Shown piece by piece: positions 50,870 through 61,484 of a stretch of DNA of 64,000 nt. Within the stretch, counting starts at the first letter, position 1. Each line of letters begins with the position of its first letter. A model generated the notes under the pieces. It saw only the letters and a program-made list of their open reading frames with translations, made no database searches and had not been told where the DNA came from. The stretch is from Sphingobacterium chungjuense (lineage in GTDB: Bacteria; Bacteroidota; Bacteroidia; Sphingobacteriales; Sphingobacteriaceae): assembly GCF_011316935.1 (NCBI RefSeq), contig NZ_WLYS01000002.1, positions 496,001 to 560,000 on the forward strand, written 5' to 3'. The translations under genes and the position numbers were made by a program.

Positions 50870-53611
50870 ATGGATAAGTTAACTTATTTGAGTAACGCAG
50901 ACACCAGCTACATTGAAGGACTCTACCAATCTTACAAGGAGGATCCTAGCTCGGTTGATTTTGGATGGCAGAAATTTTTTGAAGGCTTCGAATTCGGACA
51001 AACAGCCGAAGGATCTGAAGGCGAAAACTTTGATCAAGTATCTGATCATGCCATCAAGGAGATCAACGTATTGAACATGATTCACGGTTACCGGGATCGT
51101 GGGCACCTATTTACAGATACCAATCCTGTGCGCGAACGCCGCAAGTACTACCCAGGCAAAGAACTGGAAACTTTCGGTCTTTCTGATGCCGATATGGATA
51201 CGGTATTCAATGCGGGTGTCGAGATTGGCTTAGGGCCAGTCAAGTTACGCGAAATTCGTCAGCTTATCGAAGATACGTATTGCCGCTCTATCGGTGTAGA
51301 ATTTAGATATATCCGTAATCCGGAAAAAATCAAATGGTTGCAGGACAAGATGGAAGCAGAGCGCAACACGCCAAACTATTCCAGTGACCAAAAGAAAAGA
51401 ATTCTTCAGAAAATCAATAAAGCCGTTGTTTTCGAAAGCTTCTTAGGCACCAAGTTCCTTGGACAAAAGCGCTTTTCTTTGGAAGGTGCAGAAAGCTTGA
51501 TCCCAGCATTGGACTCGGTGATCGAAAAAGGTGCTGACCTCGGTATTCAGGAATTTATGATTGGTATGGCGCACCGCGGTCGTTTGAACGTGTTGGCCAA
51601 TATCATGGGTAAATCCTACAAATCCATCTTCTCCGAGTTTGAAGGCAAGATGTACAAAGAAGAAGATCCAGAGATGGCATTTGGCGGTGACGTAAAATAT
51701 CATTTGGGCTTCTCTTCCGACATCAAAACGGATAGTGGCAAAGATGTACATTTGAGTTTAGCGCCTAACCCTTCGCATTTAGAGACGGTAGATCCAATTG
51801 TTGAAGGTATCGTTCGCTCTAAAATCGACATGAAATACGACGGCGACTCTTCGAAGATCGCTCCGATCCTGATTCATGGTGATGCGGCCATTGCCGGACA
51901 AGGCGTAGTCTACGAAGTAACGCAAATGTCCAAATTAGATGGATACAAAACTGGCGGTACTATCCACATTGTGATTAACAACCAAGTTGGTTTTACGACC
52001 AATTATAAAGATGCCCGTTCGGGAACATATTGTACGGACGTCGCAAAAATCTCTTCTTCGCCCGTATTCCATGTAAATGGAGACAATGCCGAAGCGGTGG
52101 TTTATGCGATCAACCTAGCAGTAGAATATCGTCAGAAATACAAAACCGATGTTTACATCGATTTATTATGTTACCGTCGATATGGACATAATGAAGCGGA
52201 TGAACCTAAGTTCACCCAACCATTATTGTACAAAGCGATCGAGCAACACGCGAACCCGAAAGAGATCTATGCGAAGAAATTGGTAGATGAAGGTAGCATC
52301 GATGATAACTATGCCAAAGAGGTAGAGAAAGAATTCAAAACCTATCTACAATCTCAGCTCAACGATTCTAAAAAAATCGAAAACATCGAAGATGAAGCGC
52401 CTATGTTTGGTGGTGCGTGGAAAGGCCTTCGCCCAGCGCGCAAAGTAGATTTGGACGAAGCCGTAGAGACACGCATTTCTGCGGATGCTTTCAAAGCATT
52501 GGCTAAGCAAATCACCGAATTACCGAAAGAGAAAAAATTCTTTCGTAAGATCTCGAAGCTTTTCGAAGATCGCAGCAAGATGATCGAAAAAGATTCGTAC
52601 GATTGGGCAATGGGTGAGCTCATGGCATATGCCAGCTTATTGGCAGATGGTAAACGCGTGCGTATCTCCGGTCAGGATGTACAACGTGGTACTTTTTCGC
52701 ATCGTCACGCGGTACTGACATTAGAAGATTCAGAAGAAAAATATGTACCATTAGCGCAGGTAGATGGCGGAGATCGCTTCAACATCTACAACTCCTTATT
52801 ATCGGAGTATGCTGTTCTTGGTTTTGAATATGGCTATGCATTGGCTAATCCAAATGCACTAACCGTATGGGAAGCACAGTTCGGTGACTTTTACAATGGT
52901 GCTCAAATCATTATCGACCAATACTTGGCGAGTGCAGAAAGCAAATGGAGACGTTCGAATGGCATGGTATTGATGCTTCCACATGGTATGGAAGGTCAAG
53001 GTCCGGAGCACTCTTCGGCTCGTATCGAGCGATTCTTAGAGTTATGTGCTCACGGCAACATGATTTTAGCAAATTGTACATCACCAGCCAACTACTTCCA
53101 CTTGTTACGCCGCCAGTTGGTACGCGATTTCCGTAAACCATTGGTTGTATTTACGCCAAAAAGTTTACTACGCCATCCAAAAGTAACTTCACCTTTGGCA
53201 GACTTTACTGATAAGGATTTCCAACCGGTATTGGATGATAATTACGCAAAGGCTACATCAGTTAAACGTGTGTTGTTTTGTTCAGGTAAGGTCTATTTCG
53301 ATCTTTTGGAGAAACAACAAGCGGACAAACGTACCGACGTAGCTATTGTTCGCATCGAGCAATTGTATCCTGCGCCAGTAGCGCAACTAGAAGAGATTCG
53401 CGCTCGTTATAAAAAAGCGACAGAATTTATCTGGGTACAAGAGGAGAATGAAAACATGGGTGCTTGGCCTTATTATTGCCGCAAGTTGCGCAAATCCGAC
53501 ATTGAATTTACAGATGTTATTTCAAGAACAGAAAACGCGAGTCCGGCAACTGGCTACATGAAAAAGCACACGGTGCAACAAGAAGAAATCGTTAATAAAT
53601 CATTTGCATAA
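50870..53611 (+). CDS. sucA: 2-oxoglutarate dehydrogenase E1 component
   Basis: A 913-aa thiamine-diphosphate enzyme of the TCA cycle that decarboxylates 2-oxoglutarate. The N-terminus YLSNADTSYIEGLYQSYKEDPSSVDFGWQKFF is the E2-binding segment. Other landmarks are GMAHRGRLNVLANIMGKSY, ILIHGDAAIAGQGVVYEVTQMS (ThDP site), NNQVGFTTN, RRYGHNEADEPKFTQP, GTFSHRHAV, WEAQFGDFYNGAQ and LMLPHGMEGQGPEHSSARIERFL. Length is normal. odhB follows 58 bp downstream. Confidence 0.98.
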   Translation: MDKLTYLSNADTSYIEGLYQSYKEDPSSVDFGWQKFFEGFEFGQTAEGSEGENFDQVSDHAIKEINVLNMIHGYRDRGHLFTDTNPVRERRKYYPGKELETFGLSDADMDTVFNAGVEIGLGPVKLREIRQLIEDTYCRSIGVEFRYIRNPEKIKWLQDKMEAERNTPNYSSDQKKRILQKINKAVVFESFLGTKFLGQKRFSLEGAESLIPALDSVIEKGADLGIQEFMIGMAHRGRLNVLANIMGKSYKSIFSEFEGKMYKEEDPEMAFGGDVKYHLGFSSDIKTDSGKDVHLSLAPNPSHLETVDPIVEGIVRSKIDMKYDGDSSKIAPILIHGDAAIAGQGVVYEVTQMSKLDGYKTGGTIHIVINNQVGFTTNYKDARSGTYCTDVAKISSSPVFHVNGDNAEAVVYAINLAVEYRQKYKTDVYIDLLCYRRYGHNEADEPKFTQPLLYKAIEQHANPKEIYAKKLVDEGSIDDNYAKEVEKEFKTYLQSQLNDSKKIENIEDEAPMFGGAWKGLRPARKVDLDEAVETRISADAFKALAKQITELPKEKKFFRKISKLFEDRSKMIEKDSYDWAMGELMAYASLLADGKRVRISGQDVQRGTFSHRHAVLTLEDSEEKYVPLAQVDGGDRFNIYNSLLSEYAVLGFEYGYALANPNALTVWEAQFGDFYNGAQIIIDQYLASAESKWRRSNGMVLMLPHGMEGQGPEHSSARIERFLELCAHGNMILANCTSPANYFHLLRRQLVRDFRKPLVVFTPKSLLRHPKVTSPLADFTDKDFQPVLDDNYAKATSVKRVLFCSGKVYFDLLEKQQADKRTDVAIVRIEQLYPAPVAQLEEIRARYKKATEFIWVQEENENMGAWPYYCRKLRKSDIEFTDVISRTENASPATGYMKKHTVQQEEIVNKSFA

Positions 53612-53669
53612 ACAACAAACGTAAATCGGCAGTGCTTATTTGCACTTCACCGGTTAAAAAAACAACATT

Positions 53670-54929
53670 ATGAGCTTAGAGATAAAAGTTCCTACCGTAG
53701 GTGAATCCATCACCGAAGTTGTTTTAGCCCAGTGGCTAAAGCAAGATGGAGATTACGTAGAGATGGATGAAAACATTGCTGAGTTAGAGTCTGACAAAGC
53801 GACTTTTGAATTGCCTGCTGAACAAGCTGGTATTTTAAAAATCATCGCTCAAGAAGGCGATACTTTGGAGATTGGTGCTGTAGTATGTACAATCGAAGAT
53901 GGCGACGCTCCTGCTGGCGGTGGTGATAGCGACAAGAAAGAAGAGAAAAAAGAAGAATCTAAAAGCTCAGATAACAAAGAAGCAAAAGAATCTACTTCTG
54001 AAGATGAAAGTGAAGATTCATATGCTGCAGGCACGGCATCTCCTGCTGCTGCAAAAATTTTACGCGAAAAAGGAATTGACGTTAGCGCGGTAAAAGGAAC
54101 GGGTAAAGACGGTCGTATCACCAAAGAGGATGCGGAAAAAGCGCAAGCGAAATCTAAATCTGAATCTAAACCAGCTGCATCATCGTCTGCTAAGGCAACG
54201 GAAGCACCTGCTGCTAGTGCGCCAGGCGAACGCAACGAAAGACGCGAGCGCATGAGCTCATTGCGTAAAACAGTAGCTCGCAGATTGGTTTCTGTGAAAA
54301 ATGAAACAGCGATGCTAACTACCTTCAACGAGGTAAACATGCAGCCGATCATGGATCTACGTGGTAAATACAAAGATGCTTTCAAAGACAAGCACGGTGT
54401 GGGTCTTGGCTTCATGTCTTTCTTCACCAAAGCAGTAACTACTGCCTTGAAAGAATGGCCTGCGGTAAATGCGCGTTTGGAAGAAAACGAGATTGTATAT
54501 TCTGATTTCGTAGATGTATCTATCGCGGTATCTGGACCAAAAGGTTTGGTGGTGCCAATCATTCGCAATGCGGAATCTATGAGCTTATACCAAATCGAAA
54601 AATCCGTTATCGACTTAGCAACAAAAGCACGCGACAACAAGTTGTCGATTGACGAGATGACAGGCGGTACATTTACGATCACTAACGGTGGTGTATTTGG
54701 ATCGATGATGTCTACGCCAATCATCAACGCGCCACAATCTGCGATCTTGGGTATGCACAACATTGTGCAGCGTCCGATTGCTGAAAATGGTCAGGTTGTG
54801 ATTCGTCCGATGATGTACATTGCATTGTCTTACGATCACCGCATCATTGATGGTCGCGAATCAGTTAGCTTCCTGGTACGTGTAAAACAACTATTGGAAG
54901 ATCCAGCTCGTTTATTATTAGAAGTATAA
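53670..54929 (+). CDS. sucB: 2-oxoglutarate dehydrogenase E2 (dihydrolipoyl succinyltransferase)
   Basis: A 419-aa E2. One lipoyl domain (about 1-77, lipoyl Lys in [14 protein letters not shown]), an acidic-lysine linker, the E3-binding domain ([34 protein letters not shown]), and an Ala/Ser-rich linker. The catalytic domain has [38 protein letters not shown] and [26 protein letters not shown] with the catalytic His. It is cotranscribed with sucA and ends in a strong terminator. E3 is not in the window. Confidence 0.98.
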   Translation: MSLEIKVPTVGESITEVVLAQWLKQDGDYVEMDENIAELESDKATFELPAEQAGILKIIAQEGDTLEIGAVVCTIEDGDAPAGGGDSDKKEEKKEESKSSDNKEAKESTSEDESEDSYAAGTASPAAAKILREKGIDVSAVKGTGKDGRITKEDAEKAQAKSKSESKPAASSSAKATEAPAASAPGERNERRERMSSLRKTVARRLVSVKNETAMLTTFNEVNMQPIMDLRGKYKDAFKDKHGVGLGFMSFFTKAVTTALKEWPAVNARLEENEIVYSDFVDVSIAVSGPKGLVVPIIRNAESMSLYQIEKSVIDLATKARDNKLSIDEMTGGTFTITNGGVFGSMMSTPIINAPQSAILGMHNIVQRPIAENGQVVIRPMMYIALSYDHRIIDGRESVSFLVRVKQLLEDPARLLLEV

Positions 54930-54961
54930 TACGCGCTGGCAACTGCCCAAGCAAACATAAT

Positions 54962-54997
54962 AAAACCCCAAAACCTTATCGGTTTTGGGGTTTTTTA
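54962..54997 (+). terminator. Rho-independent terminator of sucAB
   Basis: AAAACCCCAAAACC, TTATC loop, GGTTTTGGGGTTTT, then TT: a 14-bp perfect stem starting 32 bp after the sucB stop. The A-tract and T-tract flanks mean it can also act on the convergent rocD transcript. Confidence 0.92.
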
Positions 54998-55020
54998 ATT
55001 TTAGGGATTATCGGCTTTTA

Positions 55021-56259
55021 CTAATCCAACACCGCAAAACTTTTCTGAATAATATCTAGTGCTTCCAACAATTCTGATTCAGTCATTACTAAAGGCGGTG
55101 CAAAGCGAATTTTATCTCCATGTGTCGGCTTGGCCAATAAGCCATTTTGCAACAATTCATAGCAGAGGATTTCCGCCGCTTTTTGATTGGAGTGATTTAC
55201 GACAATGGCATTCAACAAACCTTTGCCACGCACTTCCGTAATATTCGGATGATTCCACGATCTAATTGTATCTCGGAATAAATTTCCCAGTCGATCTGCT
55301 TGCTCACTGAGATTCTCTTCGATCAAAACCTGTAAAGCAGCCATGGCTGTGGCAGCAGCAAGTGGACTTCCACCGAAAGTAGAACCGTGTTCACCAGGTT
55401 GTATCGTTAGCATGATTTCATCATCGGCCAACACGGCGGATATTGGCATCGTACCGCCACTTAAAGCTTTTCCCAAGATAAGAATATCAGGACGCACGTC
55501 TTCATGATCGCAAGCCAACATTTTCCCAGTACGTGCCAATCCAGTTTGGATTTCATCGGCAATAAAAAGCACATTCGCATCGCGACAGATTTGTGCAGCC
55601 GATTTCAAATAGCCTTCATCCGGCACGACCACGCCTGCTTCGCCTTGAATCGGCTCCACCAGATACGCGACCACATTAGGATCTTTCACCGCTTGCTTTA
55701 ACGCCTCTAGGTCATTGTAAGGAATGGTAAGATAACCTTCCATATAAGGGCCAAAACCTTGCTTGGCCACCGGATCGGTGCTGAAAGAAATTACATTTAG
55801 TGTCCGTCCGTGGAAATTTTCGGCCGCCGTAATCACTTTTGCCTGACCTTCGGGCACCTGCTTTACGTGATAACCCCAACGCCGCGCCAACTTAATTGCA
55901 GTTTCCACCGCTTCTACTCCGCCATTCATGGGCAGCACTTTATCAAAGCCAAATAGTGTTGTAATGTATTCGGTATATTCTACAAATTTTTCGGAATGGA
56001 AAGCGCGCGAGGTCAACGTCAACGTACGCGCTTGTTCGACGAATACATCGACAATCTTTGGATGACAATGCCCTTGATTCACTGCAGAATAGCCAGACAA
56101 GAAATCGAAGAAGCGTTTTCCGTTCACATCCCAAACATACACACGCTCTCCCCTATTTAAAACAACTGGTAGCGGATGATAATTGTGCGCACCAAACTGC
56201 TCTTCTTTCTGAATATATGCTTCCGTCAATGCGTCTATTGAAATTGATTGATTTCCCAT
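55021..56259 (-). CDS. rocD: Ornithine--oxo-acid aminotransferase
   Basis: A 412-aa class III aminotransferase that moves the delta-amino group of ornithine to 2-oxoglutarate. It shows [48 protein letters not shown] (ornithine-aminotransferase type), [67 protein letters not shown] (PLP Asp), [18 protein letters not shown] (PLP Lys) and [21 protein letters not shown]. Single gene, convergent with sucB. Confidence 0.96.
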   Translation of the reverse strand: MGNQSISIDALTEAYIQKEEQFGAHNYHPLPVVLNRGERVYVWDVNGKRFFDFLSGYSAVNQGHCHPKIVDVFVEQARTLTLTSRAFHSEKFVEYTEYITTLFGFDKVLPMNGGVEAVETAIKLARRWGYHVKQVPEGQAKVITAAENFHGRTLNVISFSTDPVAKQGFGPYMEGYLTIPYNDLEALKQAVKDPNVVAYLVEPIQGEAGVVVPDEGYLKSAAQICRDANVLFIADEIQTGLARTGKMLACDHEDVRPDILILGKALSGGTMPISAVLADDEIMLTIQPGEHGSTFGGSPLAAATAMAALQVLIEENLSEQADRLGNLFRDTIRSWNHPNITEVRGKGLLNAIVVNHSNQKAAEILCYELLQNGLLAKPTHGDKIRFAPPLVMTESELLEALDIIQKSFAVLD

Positions 56260-56394
56260 GATCGTAATTCCGTGTTAGTGTTTAACGAATATACCAAAAT
56301 AGTTTCGCAGCGCCGAAAAATAGGATTACAGATCCAATTGCAGACAGGAACATGTGAGACGGATGAGATCCCCATAGTGAAGGAATAAGATTAG

Positions 56395-57309
56395 TTAATG
56401 GTTGGATTCCACCAATATTTTTCGAAAGTTCTCTACACTGATTCGTACATCCTCTACGTTGTTATCCCAATTATATTCGTATTCGGCTGCGATCATACCT
56501 CTAAATTTCTGACGCTTCAACTCATTGATTACCGCAGCGATATTGTTGACACCTGTTCCCCAATGTACATCATGTGCTGATTTGCTATCTTTCTCGTTCA
56601 GATCCTTAAAATGGAGATGGTAAACCTTTCCTTCGAGCTTTTTAAGACTTTCGACAGGATCTAATCCTGATCGTACCCAATGACCTATATCGGCAGCGAC
56701 GCCTATTTTATTGCTTTTACCTTCTATGGCAGCTAATACCGTTTCCGGATTCCAATAGTATGATGGTGAAGCATGATTATGAATGGCGGCACGAATATCA
56801 AACTCTTCACATAATTTAGAAATCTCATCAAGCATAGCGACGTCGGGTTCACAGGTAATAGTTTCTATCCCCATTCCTTTTGCGAATTCGAAAATCTTTC
56901 TCCATTCGGGTGCATCTTTCGCTTTGATCACGCCATATACCAACCAACGGACATTATGCTCCTTCAGTAACTGTTTTAGATACACACGGCTGTTCTCCGA
57001 CATGTGGTAATCCATTTTTTCTTGAATCCCACCTCCGATCTCTTGTTGAGGATACGCTTCTACAAATTGTAGATCACAACTCGCAATCTTAGAAACTGCT
57101 TCTGTAAAGGTGAATTTTTTGAAGGTATATGCTTGCGCTCCAAGTTGCCAGCCGAGTTTCGTTTCTGGATGCTGATTTTGTTTTTTATGTCCTTGACTGG
57201 AGGACCCACAACTACTCAAGAGCATGAGGAGCACCATGCTCCACAATATCGGGAATCGGATCAAAACACCCATTTTCTCGTTTAAAAATTTCATGTTATT
57301 ATTCATCAT
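56395..57309 (-). CDS. TIM-barrel sugar epimerase/isomerase-like lipoprotein
   Basis: A 304-aa protein of the xylose-isomerase-like TIM-barrel (AP_endonuc_2) family with a lipoprotein signal ending LLSSC. Metal-site acids lie in LQFVEAYPQQEIGG, ETITCEPDVAML, CEEFDIRAAIHNHASPSYYW, KIGVAADIGHWVRSGLDP, VYHLHFKDLNEKDS and GMIAAEYEYNWD. In loci with a GMC oxidoreductase and a gluconate-dehydrogenase-like small subunit, such proteins act on 3-keto-glycosides. Last gene of the operon. The 135 bp beyond it (56260-56394) show nothing notable. Confidence 0.85.
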   Translation of the reverse strand: MMNNNMKFLNEKMGVLIRFPILWSMVLLMLLSSCGSSSQGHKKQNQHPETKLGWQLGAQAYTFKKFTFTEAVSKIASCDLQFVEAYPQQEIGGGIQEKMDYHMSENSRVYLKQLLKEHNVRWLVYGVIKAKDAPEWRKIFEFAKGMGIETITCEPDVAMLDEISKLCEEFDIRAAIHNHASPSYYWNPETVLAAIEGKSNKIGVAADIGHWVRSGLDPVESLKKLEGKVYHLHFKDLNEKDSKSAHDVHWGTGVNNIAAVINELKRQKFRGMIAAEYEYNWDNNVEDVRISVENFRKILVESNH

Positions 57310-57324
57310 TTAGCTTATCAAAGT

Positions 57325-59043
57325 TTATAGATTTCGTTTTTTTAATTCGCTTACCGCATGGTCAACCGCTCTTGCAGTCAGTGCCATATAGGTAAGTGTG
57401 GGGTTTTGTGTCGCGGTGGAAGTCATACATGCTCCGTCGGTGACATATACATTCTTGCAAAGGTGCAACTGATTCCATTTATTCAGCAAAGATGTTTTGG
57501 GATCATGCCCCATACGCGCACCACCCATTTCATGAATATCATTCCCCGGTCTGCGACCATCATCTTGCGTGCGAATATCCTGAAAACCGGCTTTTTCGAA
57601 CATATCTGCCATGTGCTCATAATAATCGCTTCGCCGTTGCCCGTCATCTGCCGCGTACTCCACCGAGATATGAAGCAATGGTATGCCCCATTTATCCGTT
57701 TGTTTTTCATCTAACCAAACTCGATTTTCTTCTTTAGGGATAGTTTCAGCCATCATGTGTGAATGCACTTTCCAATTGCTCCACTCTCCGGTAGTGAGAT
57801 TACTTTTCAATTCTTCTCCCACCGCATCATTGTTGCGTATAATCTGCCGACTAGCGCCGAACGTGGCCGCCCAACCTCTCAAGAAATCAGTTTCTTGCCG
57901 ATGTACATTCCGAAAATTAGGAATATAACCGCCACCTGCAGGATTTCGGCCATCTGTCCGATATTCTTGCAACCCGTCATAAGAAGCTGTGATCCGGGCG
58001 GTATAATTATGAAATGCGATGTATTGTCCTAATAAGCCATTATCATTACCTAATCCATTTGGGAATCGAGCAGAAATAGAATTCATTAGAATTTGGTTGG
58101 TATTTAATGTAGAGGCATTGACAAAGATAACCTTGGCAAAAAAATCAATTTCCTCTCCACTATCGGTATCAATCACTTTTACACCGACCGCCTTCTCTTG
58201 GTCTTGATCGTAGAGAATGGAATGCACAGTCGAGAATGGCCTCAAAGTTAAGTTTCCGGTTTTCATTGCCCATGGTAGCGTCGACGAGTTACTACTGAAG
58301 TAGCCACCAAACGGACAACCTCGTTGGCATAAAATCCGATGCTGGCATTTCACCCGCCCTTGCTCTATATGGATCGGTTTTGGTTCAGACAAATGGGCAC
58401 ACCGTGCGCTGATGACATGTCGTGTACTGCCGTAGTGCTGCTGAACTGTCTTTTTGAAATAATCTTCTACCGCATTTAATGGATAGGCTGGCAGAAAATC
58501 TCCATCAGGCAGTGTATCCAATCCATCTTTATTTCCAGCTATGCCGACGAATCGCTCCACATGATCATACCATGGTGCAATATCGGCATATCTGATCGGC
58601 CAATCTACGGCAAATCCGTCTCTAGCTGGACCTTCAAAATCATATTCGCTCCATCGTTGCGTTTGTCTAGCCCAAAGCAAGGATTTGCCACCGACTTGAT
58701 AACCTCGTATCCAGTCGAATTCTTTATCTTGAATATAGGGATGTGCTGCATCGCTGGCAAAAAAATGCTTCGTATCTTCTTTATAGGCATAACAGCGATT
58801 GGCCACCGGATTTTCCTGTTTGTCCGCATAGGTAATCTCACCTTTATGCTCTAATTCGTACGGATACAAATTGGTAGTTGGGTAGTCCTTCACGTGCACG
58901 ACATCTCGACCGCGCTCCAATACCAACGTTTTCAATCCCTTTTCGGTAAATTCCTTCGCTGCCCAGCCTCCGCTTGCTCCAGACCCAATAACAATGACAT
59001 CAAACGTACGCTCTTTTCTAGTTTCTCCTCCGATGTTTGCCAT
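57325..59043 (-). CDS. GMC-family oxidoreductase, large subunit
   Basis: A 572-aa FAD enzyme. Dinucleotide fold VIVIGSGASGGWAAKEF and LVLERGRDV; substrate-domain landmarks GGKSLLWARQTQRWS and the Cys-rich CQRGCPFGGYFSSNS. The C-terminal GMC_oxred_C part has GGARMGHDPKTSLLN, NVYVTDGACMTSTATQNPTLTYMALTARA. It lacks a signal peptide. Its gene follows the small-subunit gene, which has a Tat signal, so the two are probably exported together as in gluconate 2-dehydrogenase and glucoside 3-dehydrogenase. The likely reaction is C3 oxidation of a glycoside (inference). Confidence 0.88.
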   Translation of the reverse strand: MANIGGETRKERTFDVIVIGSGASGGWAAKEFTEKGLKTLVLERGRDVVHVKDYPTTNLYPYELEHKGEITYADKQENPVANRCYAYKEDTKHFFASDAAHPYIQDKEFDWIRGYQVGGKSLLWARQTQRWSEYDFEGPARDGFAVDWPIRYADIAPWYDHVERFVGIAGNKDGLDTLPDGDFLPAYPLNAVEDYFKKTVQQHYGSTRHVISARCAHLSEPKPIHIEQGRVKCQHRILCQRGCPFGGYFSSNSSTLPWAMKTGNLTLRPFSTVHSILYDQDQEKAVGVKVIDTDSGEEIDFFAKVIFVNASTLNTNQILMNSISARFPNGLGNDNGLLGQYIAFHNYTARITASYDGLQEYRTDGRNPAGGGYIPNFRNVHRQETDFLRGWAATFGASRQIIRNNDAVGEELKSNLTTGEWSNWKVHSHMMAETIPKEENRVWLDEKQTDKWGIPLLHISVEYAADDGQRRSDYYEHMADMFEKAGFQDIRTQDDGRRPGNDIHEMGGARMGHDPKTSLLNKWNQLHLCKNVYVTDGACMTSTATQNPTLTYMALTARAVDHAVSELKKRNL

Positions 59044-59077
59044 ATTTATTTAATTGTATGATCTCATAAATTCCTAT

Positions 59078-59614
59078 TTATTCATTCCCCATCGGGAAAT
59101 AACCGTTATATCGTCCAGGCGCTATTTCATATTTCACCAGATTAGTCATCACGTACTGCGAGTTCATATAGCCTTGAATGGTTCGTCTTTTGGTGGTTTT
59201 GAAAAAGGACAATAATGATTCATCTCCCGATTCCTCCACACGCGTCATCAGCTCGGTTTTTTCATTACTTTTGGCATCAATAAAAAGCTTAGAAAGCTCC
59301 TCCTCTGACCAAATAGCAAATTTCTTGAGGCCTTCTACAAATTGTTGTTGACTCTCTGGCTCGTGACAATCATCGACCATTTTCAAAACAAAAAGGTGTA
59401 ATCTCAACCCTTTGCCCCCAGGTGTATCGTCTGCAGGGATCAGTGCTTCTACTAATGATTCCAATAGCATTTCATCCGATTCATCTATACTGATATTGAC
59501 CAATGCAATACTTGCCCGGCCAGAATCTCGATAACATGCGGGCAAAATCAGGGCGCCGCCCGCGATGTAGAGCATCGTTCGCAAGGCGGATCTGCGATTT
59601 ATTTTCTCACTCAT
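59078..59614 (-). CDS. Gluconate 2-dehydrogenase subunit 3-like protein, Tat lipoprotein
   Basis: A 178-aa protein. The N-terminus NRRSALRTMLYIAGGALI followed by LPAC is a twin-arginine signal with a lipobox. The body is helical with LVEALIPADDTPGGKGLRLHLFVLKMVDDCH, QQQFVEGLKKFAIWSEEE and KTTKRRTIQGYMNSQYVMTNLVKYEIAPGRYNGYFP, typical of the gluconate_2-dh3 family. It escorts and anchors the GMC subunit encoded 34 bp downstream. Confidence 0.9.
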   Translation of the reverse strand: MSEKINRRSALRTMLYIAGGALILPACYRDSGRASIALVNISIDESDEMLLESLVEALIPADDTPGGKGLRLHLFVLKMVDDCHEPESQQQFVEGLKKFAIWSEEELSKLFIDAKSNEKTELMTRVEESGDESLLSFFKTTKRRTIQGYMNSQYVMTNLVKYEIAPGRYNGYFPMGNE

Positions 59615-59724
59615 TTTCTCATGTTTATTTGTTATGATGATAACCGGTCAGGAATCTCCAACTCGTTTTGCACCGATGAGTCATTGCATCGCTACTTTTC
59701 CATATCATCTTAGCTGTTCTCGGC

Positions 59725-61374
59725 TTATTTGCTTCCTAAAGCAAGTATTTGGTGTTGCGCAAGCAATTGCTTCTCCAATTCGCTGTAATTGACATCCTGC
59801 ACTGCTATGTTCTGATCAATAGCCAGTACCGCAGCGGTGGCAGCACTTTCTCCCAATATCATAAAAACAGGTTCCATTCGAATACTTCCAAAAGCGATGT
59901 GTGAGCTAGACAGACAGACAGGTACCATTAAGTTGGTACATTCTTCTTTTTTAGGCACGAGCGAACCGTACGATATCTGATAGGCTTGCTTCGGAGTCAC
60001 TCCGATATCACCTTCATTTTGCACGTAACCATCAGGCTTGACATAGCGTTGTGCATTATGCGAGTCCAATGCGTACGAACCCATTCCGACAGGGTCACTA
60101 ATCTTGCGTTCACTGAATGTATCATGCTCTGTCATTACATATTCACCGATCATGCGACGAGCTTCTCGAATATACAATTGGTGCGGCCAATGCCCGTTGT
60201 CTGTAAATTCGTCTTTTGCCAATCCCCATTGCGACATTTGCTGACGCACATCTTCAGGGACTCTGCTATCGTTACTCAAAAAATACATTAAGCCTTTCTG
60301 ATAATCTTCATGTGCTTGGGTGATTTCTTTACGTCGTTCGTAACTTGCCTCTGGGTAATCGTAATTCATTCCGATAAAATCGGTACTAAAAGGACCATGG
60401 TTATTCGTGTCCGTCTTGCGGTTGGGAATCGGATCAAATTTCTGAAAAGTCTCTCTCCAACCAGAATCAAATACTCTGGCTAACAATTCGTAATGATCTG
60501 CATCATAACCATCTGGCTTCGGAAATGGCACGCGATTTTCTGGATGATTGCTCAAACACATCCGAAAACAATACGCCTGCAAGCGGTGATCGCCTTCGCC
60601 GTGCACACCCGGGAAGTCAGCAGAAACGCCGTACAAAAGTCCGCTGCTACTATCTCCCGAAGTTTTGTATGGACTGATGTCACTTTTAAACCAATGACCA
60701 TGATGTAAAACGCCCACTTGAATACCATTCCATTTTTCGCCGTATACGCTATTGGCTTCTCTCCCTACATGATAGCTCACATTTGCGGCGGCCATTAGAT
60801 CGCCTTCGTACGTGGCATCAATAAATATTTTACCGGTATAGGTTTGGCCACTTAAAGTTGTAAAAGAAGAGATTTTACCATTACTTTTGACGATTCCCTT
60901 TTCACGATCAAGCCATTCGTCTCGTCTTACATCGATGGCATACTCTTTCACATAATCTTCAAAAACCTGCTCGGCAGCATGTGGTTCAAAAATCCACATC
61001 GTTCTCGCATTGCCATCCATAGCTGGCGTACCTTGGCCTTTATTTCCATATTCGGATGCACGCTGCCATTTCCAAGCAGCGCTATCCTGATAATGCATAT
61101 ATACGCGATGATAGAAATCACGCGCCAGCCCTCCGATCACCGATTTATCGCCTGTATCGGTGAAACCCAAACCTCCTGATGAGAGTCCGCCCAAATGTGT
61201 ATCTGGCGAAACGACGATCACCGATTTTCCTGCTTTTTTCGCTTGTACTGCAGCCGTAATGGCTGCCGAAGTGCCGCCGTAAATAATAATATCCGCTTCA
61301 TGCTTCTTCGATTTGCTCGATTCACAAGCGCTAAACATGCCCAGCATGATAAAACACAATAATAAGTTCTTCAT
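59725..61374 (-). CDS. FAD-dependent oxidoreductase lipoprotein
   Basis: About 549 aa from the Met at 61374 (MKNLLLCFIMLGMFSAC, lipobox FSAC). An alternative ATG at 61398 adds eight residues. The flavin site is DIIIYGGTSAAITAAVQAKKAGKSVIVVSP followed by HLGGLSSGGLGFTDTGD, typical of the FAD_oxidored group common in Bacteroidota polysaccharide loci. Later landmarks are KIFIDATYEGDLMAAANVSYHVGREA, RMIGEYVMTEHDTF and the closing LMVPVCLSSSHIAFGSIRMEPVFMILGESAATAAVLAI. The substrate is unknown. It lies 86 bp after the SGNH gene and 110 bp before the small-subunit gene. Confidence 0.87.
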   Translation of the reverse strand: MKNLLLCFIMLGMFSACESSKSKKHEADIIIYGGTSAAITAAVQAKKAGKSVIVVSPDTHLGGLSSGGLGFTDTGDKSVIGGLARDFYHRVYMHYQDSAAWKWQRASEYGNKGQGTPAMDGNARTMWIFEPHAAEQVFEDYVKEYAIDVRRDEWLDREKGIVKSNGKISSFTTLSGQTYTGKIFIDATYEGDLMAAANVSYHVGREANSVYGEKWNGIQVGVLHHGHWFKSDISPYKTSGDSSSGLLYGVSADFPGVHGEGDHRLQAYCFRMCLSNHPENRVPFPKPDGYDADHYELLARVFDSGWRETFQKFDPIPNRKTDTNNHGPFSTDFIGMNYDYPEASYERRKEITQAHEDYQKGLMYFLSNDSRVPEDVRQQMSQWGLAKDEFTDNGHWPHQLYIREARRMIGEYVMTEHDTFSERKISDPVGMGSYALDSHNAQRYVKPDGYVQNEGDIGVTPKQAYQISYGSLVPKKEECTNLMVPVCLSSSHIAFGSIRMEPVFMILGESAATAAVLAIDQNIAVQDVNYSELEKQLLAQHQILALGSK

Positions 61375-61484
61375 TTTTGATAGATTAACGTTCTGCATAT
61401 TAACGATTTAGAATATAATTATAGTCACTCACCCTAAATAGTTGGATAAGTGACTGCTGATTTCTTTCTTGATCAAACCATTCT

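Noticed and set aside
53849..54763. 304-codon open frame antisense to sucB
   Set aside because: Serine/leucine-rich shadow of the lipoyl and linker coding; the plus-strand sucB product is unmistakable.
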